Below, piece by piece: positions 59,438 to 64,000 of a DNA stretch of 64,000 nt. How positions within the stretch are numbered: position 1 is the first letter of the stretch; every line of letters starts with the position of its first letter. The notes under the pieces are model-generated. The model searched no databases and had not been told where the DNA came from. It was given only the letters and a program-made list of their open reading frames with translations. The DNA is from Solenopsis invicta (lineage: Eukaryota; Arthropoda; Insecta; Hymenoptera; Formicidae). The translations under genes were made by a program, and so were the position numbers. The stretch spans positions 12,010,770-12,074,769 of the forward strand of contig NC_052669.1 of the NCBI RefSeq assembly GCF_016802725.1, read 5' to 3'.

Positions 59438-60723
59438 TTAGGAGTACAAATTGAAAACCGCCGTTTTCCAGTAGATGGCGCCAGCGGTAAATGCTGGCGC
59501 CAAACGTTAGATTAAAAATTTTTAATGTAAGGTTGGGCATCTGGCAACAATTCCTTATCATTGCAGTTGTGAATTTTTATCGGCGTTATATATTTTTTTG
59601 TGATCGAAAATGTCGAAATTTGTGCCCAATAAGCGTCATTTGCGGGAAGTTTTACTTTTTGCCTTCAATTCGAAAAAATCTGCGGCTGAGGCGCGTCGAA
59701 TGATTGTAAAAACTTATGGTGAGGCTTCCACTAGTGAAAGAACGTGTCGAGAATGGTTCCAACGCTTCAAAAGTGGTGATTTCGGCGTAGAAGACAAGGA
59801 GCGTCCCGGACAGGTGAAAAAGTTTGAAGACGCACAATTGGAAACATTACTGAATGAAGATTCATCTCAAACGCAACAGGAGCTTGCAGATTCATTGGGC
59901 GTGACTCAACAAGCTATTTCACATCGTTTGAAAACCATGAGAATGATCCAAAAGCATGGACACTGGGTGCCATACGAATTAAAGCCAAGAGACGTCGAAC
60001 GGCGTTTTTTCGCGTGCGAACAGCTGCTCCAACGGCAAAAACGGAAGGGTTTTCTGCATCGTATTGTAACCGGCGATGAAAAGTGGATCCATTATGATAA
60101 TCCAAAGCAAAAAAAATCGTGGGGCTACCGCGGCCATGCATCAACATCGACGGCCAAGCCAAACATCCATGGCTCGAAGCTCAGGCTGTGTATTTGGTGG
60201 GACCAGCTCGGGGTGATTTATTATGAGCTGTTGCAACCGGTTGAAACCATCACAGGAGCTCGTTACCGAACACAACTAATGCGTTTGAGCCGAGCATTGC
60301 AGGAAAAATGGCCACAATACGAGCAAAGACACGAAAAAGTGATGTTGCTGCACGACAACGCTCGGCCATATGTTGCTCAGGTCGTTAAAACCTATCTGGA
60401 AACATTGAAATGGGATGTCTTACCTCATCCGCCGTATTCTCCTGACATCGCCCCTTCAGATTACCACTTGTTCCGATCAATGGCGCATGGCCTGGCTGAG
60501 CAGCACTTCCATTATTACGAAGAGGCCAAAAACTGGGTCGATTCGTGGATCGCCGCAAAAGACGAGCAGTTTTTTCGACGCGGGATTCGTATGCTGCCCG
60601 AAAGGTGGGAGAAAGTAGTGGCCAGCGATGGACAATACTTTCAAGAATAAGTATGTAACCATTTTTCAACAATCAATCCTCAAATTTTGACAAAAAACGG
60701 CGGTTTTCCATTTGTACTCCTAA
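59438..60723 (+). mobile_element. Intact mariner transposon, 1286 bp
   Basis: TTAGGAGTACAAATTGAAAA at 59438 is inverted at 60723. About 30-bp TIRs end in CCGCCGTTTT. TA duplication at 59436-59437 and 60724-60725. It carries one uninterrupted transposase gene. Insertion into the hAT transposase shows it is younger than the hAT. Confidence 0.96.
59610..60650 (+). CDS. mariner transposase, full-length open reading frame (346 aa)
   Basis: N-terminal paired HTH region (PNKRHLREVLLFAFNSKKSA to ~residue 110, with the second HTH at ELADSLGVTQQAISHRLKTM), WVPYELKPRD linker, then the DD34D core: IVTGDEKWIHYDNP (first Asp), MLLHDNARPYVAQ (second Asp) and PPYSPDIAPSDYHLF (third Asp, exactly 34 residues on). 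The C-terminus is FFRRGIRMLPERWEKVVASDGQYF. The 346 residues match the usual mariner length, and all three acidic residues and the start codon are present. It could be active or very recently inactivated; this cannot be told from sequence alone. Confidence 0.96.
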   Translation: MSKFVPNKRHLREVLLFAFNSKKSAAEARRMIVKTYGEASTSERTCREWFQRFKSGDFGVEDKERPGQVKKFEDAQLETLLNEDSSQTQQELADSLGVTQQAISHRLKTMRMIQKHGHWVPYELKPRDVERRFFACEQLLQRQKRKGFLHRIVTGDEKWIHYDNPKQKKSWGYRGHASTSTAKPNIHGSKLRLCIWWDQLGVIYYELLQPVETITGARYRTQLMRLSRALQEKWPQYEQRHEKVMLLHDNARPYVAQVVKTYLETLKWDVLPHPPYSPDIAPSDYHLFRSMAHGLAEQHFHYYEEAKNWVDSWIAAKDEQFFRRGIRMLPERWEKVVASDGQYFQE

Positions 60724-61429
60724 TATTAGGAAAACTTTTGATACCTACGAAAATGCTGCTCTTAAAAAATCATTTGTTACAGAGTATGAAGATATATCGA
60801 AAAGAAAAAAGATAAGAAAACTCCAAGACGATGAATCACGAAATTTTGAAACCGAATTTATTGGGCGAGAAAACTTTAAAATCAATACTTTTTATGTCAT
60901 AATTGATAGAATAGTTGCAGAGTTAGAACGTCGAAAAGCAGTCTATGAAAAGTTAAGCACGAGTTTTGGTTTTTTAACTAAAGAAATTACAATGGATGAT
61001 AAAACTATTGCTAAAAATGCTGCCAGATTAAGTAATGAATACAAAGAAGACTTGCCAGATTCAGAATCGTTTCAAAATGAATGTCTCCATTTCTTTGGAT
61101 TTTTAAAAAATTTAAATGAACCTCCAAGCACTATTCGAGAGATCTGCAAAATGATTTACGATAAAGGCCTCCAAGAAGTATATCCTTACATTAATATCGT
61201 ACTTAGAATCTTCTTATGCATAGCTGTAACAAACTGTTCAGCAGAAAGATCTTTCTCAGTATTACGGCGCGTCAAAAATTATCTCCGATCTACGATGTGT
61301 GATGAACATCTCAACTATTCAGCAGTTCTTACAATTGAGTCAGAAATCGCAAAACGTATAAATTATGATGATATAATTGATTCATTTGCTAATGCTCAGT
61401 CGCGTAGAAAGGTAATAAAATAAGTAATA

Positions 61430-61709
61430 ATTGAAGAAGTAATTCACAATTAAAGGACCTTCATTTAACAAGTATTTTATTGTCAAAATCAACATTTTAA
61501 TTAAAAATTAAACTATAATAAAATCAAATAAAAAAATAAACTTTAAAAAATTAAAAAAAATTAAAAAACAAGAAAACAAAAAAAAACAAAAAACCGGAGT
61601 GTGAAGTCCTATCGTGCAGCCTTCTCGCCACACTCTGAGTGGTATTTAATAATTCATTTAATATAATAAATAATCAATTATAATGCGCGTAGGTTTTTTT
61701 GCAATATTA
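61430..61709. other. hAT 3' untranslated region, A-rich
   Basis: Between the transposase stop and the palindromic MITE. A-rich runs (61545-61590) and a GGAGTGTGAAGTC / GCCACACTCTGA motif. No coding sequence. Confidence 0.5.
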
Positions 61710-61711
61710 TA

Positions 61712-62167
61712 CAGAGTGACCCAGAAAATCTGCCCATGCCCTCATGGGTTGATAGAGCAAGTAAAACTGAGAAGAAAAGTCCTTTACCATTTTTCGAAAT
61801 TCGCAATAGTTAACGAGATAAAAATTAATTAAAGTCGGCGAATGAAGGCGTACTTTCCCTACCCACCGCGCGCGGGACCGCCTAGCCGTCACCAAGCTCT
61901 TGGCTCGGCGACAGCCAGGCGGTCCCACCCACGCGCGGTAGTTGCTACTTTACTCCCTCCTCGCCGCGCCGCCTGGTCCTAGCTTGGTGACGGCTAGGCG
62001 ATCCCGCGCGCGGCGGGTAGGGAAAGTACGCCTTCATTCGCCGACTTTAATTAATTTTTATCTCGTTAACTATTGCGAATTTCGAAAAATGGTAAAGGAC
62101 TTTTCTTCTCAGTTTTACTTGCTCTATCAACCCATGAAGGCATGGGCAGATTTTCTGGGTCACCCTG
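61712..62167. mobile_element. Palindromic MITE with ~185-bp arms and TA duplication
   Basis: CAGAGTGACCCAGAAAATCT at 61712 is inverted at 62167. The arms pair almost perfectly through ACTTTCCCTACCC and CGCGCGCGGGA to CACCAAGCT. TA flanks both sides (61710-61711 and 62168-62169). The ~80-bp centre is GC-rich. Tc1-mariner style ends; the ORFs 61707-61928 and 61942-62181 are the two arms read in opposite directions. Confidence 0.85.
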
Positions 62168-62403
62168 TATATACAAGTTGACAAGTTATATCCTAATATT
62201 AACCTATTAAAAGCTGTTACATTTGGAATTTATTTTACACAGGCATTAGACTTGTTAAGTTAAAAGTTGTTACACTTAGGAATCATCATGTTCAGATCGC
62301 GTTATGCATTTCTTATAAAAATTCTAATTTTCACTGTACAAGGGGCGGCTACTACTTTTCAGCCCCAAGCGGCAAAATACGTAAATCCGCGCCTGAATAA
62401 CAC

Positions 62404-63360
62404 AATTCAATTTTCCTTGTATTATTTTCTGCAAAAATATATTCGATAATGAATTATTTTAACATACTGAAATTTAATTAGGTATAGTTAAAACATTAAA
62501 AGTTAAACATTAAACAATAATCTCATATCGGACTTACAAAATCAAAACACAAAATTAGAATGTCTGTGTTAGTTACAGCGAATCTTAGTGCCTAAATTAA
62601 AAGTTAATTTAGCTTGCCATACCGGAATACAATGTATATAGTGCAATTTTTTACATTAACTTTTTCACTGTAATTTAAAGACCTGGTTTGTGTTTCAAAA
62701 AAAAATTTAATTATTCATAAATACAAAGCCTAGAGGAGCAACTTTTTTCGTTTCAACGTGAGAGTGAATAAAAATTTAAAAGGAATATTTAATACCTATA
62801 TATCATACCACTAAATCATAAGTTTTCGACGTTTTAGATATCTCTTTATTTTTTATTATTCATCAAATTAATTTTATTTCGTTTTTTAAAATGAAATATG
62901 ACACCAAAGATGAACTGTGTTCTAAAATGTGTACTAAATTTTCGTGTCTAGTACATAAAATACATATTAGATTTATTCTTGAGTTATTTTAAGCAAACAC
63001 TTCCTTTGTACTAAATGTAATACCAAAAAATAAATTATGTATAAAGATTTTTCTTCTCGTAGAAATAAATACGTGTTTAAATTGTTTTTAATTTTATTTG
63101 TGTATTAAAATCGTTTAAAATGATAATTAAAGATACTACCATGTATTTTATGAATTTTATTTATCATCACTTTTTGTCACTTTTTGGTGAAAAAGTTAAC
63201 TTTTTTCTCTTTTTTCCCTTAGACATCGCTAGCACCTCTGATATTCAATAAAATAAACGGTCGTATTACCCTCTTCTCTAACAAAAATTTTTTTTCTCAA
63301 AAAACACTATTTTCCAATTTAAATGTGTACAGTTTGGCAAAAAATAAAATAATTGAATCT
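62404..63360. other. AT-rich intron sequence, no gene seen
   Basis: This lies upstream of the Rint1 exons known here and is presumably part of the next intron. I looked on the minus strand for further Rint1 text and found none. Confidence 0.45.
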
Positions 63361-64000
63361 CGTCAAGAGGGCTAATAAGAGTTGGCGCGGGTATAGGTGC
63401 GCAAATGTTTATTTCTTGTCAACGACAATTTTCAACGTGTTACTTTATATCTAATTACAATAATTCCGGACATTTCGACTCATTTTGAGTCATCTTCAGC
63501 GCAATATATAAAAAATAAAAAATAAAAACTCCTCATCAGTCAGCAAAACGGGAGGATATTGCGTCACCGGCGGTTTGCCAAATCCGCTGTGGCATCTTCC
63601 CCGTGACAGTGTCGCAAGAAATGACACTTTTCTATTCTTGACTAATGAGGACAACAGAAGCCTTGGATAGGATTTAGTCTTGTAAGAATAATTATGATTC
63701 TCTTGTATACATTCTGACTTGCGATAGAGAGCATGACCCGTTGTCGAGTGTATACAGTGACAAGAGAATCATAATTATTCTTACAAGACTAAATCCTATC
63801 CAAGGCTTCTGTTGTCCTCATTAGTCAAGAATGGAAAAGTGTCATTTCTTGCGACACTGTCACGGGGAAGATGCCACAGCGGATTTGGCAAACAGCCGGT
63901 GACGCGATGTCCTCCCGTTTTGCTGACTGATGAGGAGTTTTTATTTTTTATTTTTCATATATATATTGCGCTGAAGGTGACTCAATATGAGTCGAAACGT
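63360..64000. mobile_element. PLE terminal hairpin: ~235-bp inverted arms around a 55-bp loop
   Basis: The left arm 63470-63705 and right arm 63761-64000 are nearly exact inverses (for example AAGCCTTGGATAGGATTTAG with CTAAATCCTATCCAAGGCTT). Both outer ends carry the PLE hammerhead-like motif (CTGAAGATGACTC...GAGTCGAAA). AGGGCTAATAAGAGTT at 63368 is the second PLE terminal motif. The right arm reaches the window edge, so the structure probably continues. Confidence 0.75.

Larger units (their letters stand above)
57592..61423 (+). pseudogene. hAT transposase (ZMYM1-like/DUF4371), split by a mariner
   Basis: ATG at 57592 (MSDGRIRLSGSQYKKRKLDK) opens a charged N-terminus. A TTF-type zinc finger follows, with SGSVFCVPCQLFGG, FDDWKHGNDALKNHENSFEH (58150-58290). 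Then DUF4371/RNase H core: YFSIIVDSSTDISHTDQLAV, RGQSYDNAMNISGKYAGLQA and YSPCSAHSLNLVGEHAA (58597-59000), LSQTRWSARYDA. The mariner splits the frame at YVESI (59436); the text continues at 60726 (KTFDTYENAALKKSF) and ends in the hAT dimerisation helix NCSAERSFSVLRRVKNYLRSTM. Frameshifts near 57955 and 58600 and TAG at 58377 would inactivate it even without the insertion. Confidence 0.88.
57093..62395 (+). mobile_element. Complete hAT transposon (5.3 kb) with 8-bp TSD and two nested insertions
   Basis: The left end CAGGGCTGGATTTAC at 57093 is inverted at 62395 (GTAAATCCGCGCCTG). The 8-bp duplication AATAACAC is exact at 57085-57092 and 62396-62403. A GGCGGCAAAATA(T/C) motif recurs just inside both ends. 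The transposase is on the plus strand. A mariner (59438-60723) and a palindromic MITE (61712-62167) are nested inside. Without them the hAT is about 3.56 kb. Confidence 0.93.

Noticed and set aside
61707..62181. Two similar ORFs (73 and 79 codons) as paralogous small proteins
   Set aside because: They are the two arms of one palindromic MITE read in opposite directions.
62404..64000. Further 5' exons of Rint1
   Set aside because: I searched the minus strand for RINT1-like text preceding VEFMRALVQLAVEKL and found none, so these exons are probably beyond the window.

Overview
The window looks like AT-rich insect nuclear DNA, most likely from an ant or another hymenopteran. Genes are split by short and very long introns with GT/AG splice sites. 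Almost everything else is transposable elements (TEs) of insect families: Copia, Penelope-like (PLE), a LINE with the RYNKWY-type C-terminus I associate with Hymenoptera, mariner, DD41D Tc1-mariner, pogo, hAT, P and many foldback MITEs. The ant/hymenopteran assignment is inference from the TE mix and base composition, not from a marker gene.

Host genes. The C-terminal half of Rint1 (RINT1/Tip20, an ER-Golgi tethering factor) runs on the minus strand from 57002 to 18839 in seven exons. All splice phases agree. Three of its six introns are 7.4, 18.9 and 9.6 kb long and are filled with TEs; the other three are 69, 77 and 824 bp. The exons upstream of 57002 lie outside the window. Tail to tail with it, ending at 18679 on the plus strand, are the last two exons of a WD40-repeat protein that resembles the WDR81 C-terminus. 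A frameshifted protein-like stretch at 4500-4954 and one exon-like stretch at 45289-45545 are unrecognised.

Layout. 1-2500: possible LTR-element promoter and short tandem repeats. 2480-3430: LINE 3' end. 3756-4593: foldback element. 6008-9285: decayed P-element transposase with a THAP finger. 10060-14800: structurally complete Copia element with a 5-bp target duplication. 14940-17680: PLE remnants. 18199-20220: 3' ends of the two host genes. 20420-20880: mariner remnant. 21450-22760: degenerate satellite and a foldback element. 23826-26010: Copia remnant with 5' LTR. 26477-29225: DD41D transposon with long terminal inverted repeats (TIRs) and a nine-copy minisatellite. 29855-30310: two Rint1 exons. 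30535-34190: DUF659-type hAT. 34215-34725: 40-bp satellite. 35290-38920: stack of nested insertions. 40374-43186: pogo element. 43545-45070: LINE interrupted by a tRNA-like repeat. 46510-46990: second copy of the tRNA-like repeat, inverted. 49250-49415: Rint1 exon. 50640-52400: microsatellite, then a Gypsy-type LTR with a tRNA-Pro-type primer site inside a perfect hairpin. 52480-54470: Copia remnant. 55258-56145: hAT MITE and PLE. 56777-57002: Rint1 exon. 57093-62395: complete hAT carrying an intact mariner and a palindromic MITE. 63470-64000: about 530-bp PLE-type hairpin.

How it fits together. The window is mainly the 3' half of one host gene whose introns have taken up successive waves of TEs. 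Target-site duplications give a readable order: mariner and a MITE inserted into the hAT; mariner and a DD41D derivative inserted into a MITE that itself sits in a tRNA-like repeat. The only TE with an uninterrupted full-length transposase is the mariner at 59438-60723. I saw no bacterial-type operon, CRISPR array or obvious new defence system. The least explained structures are the minisatellite shared by two DD41D elements, the repeated hammerhead-like PLE motif, the hairpin around the LTR primer site and the paired tRNA-like repeats.
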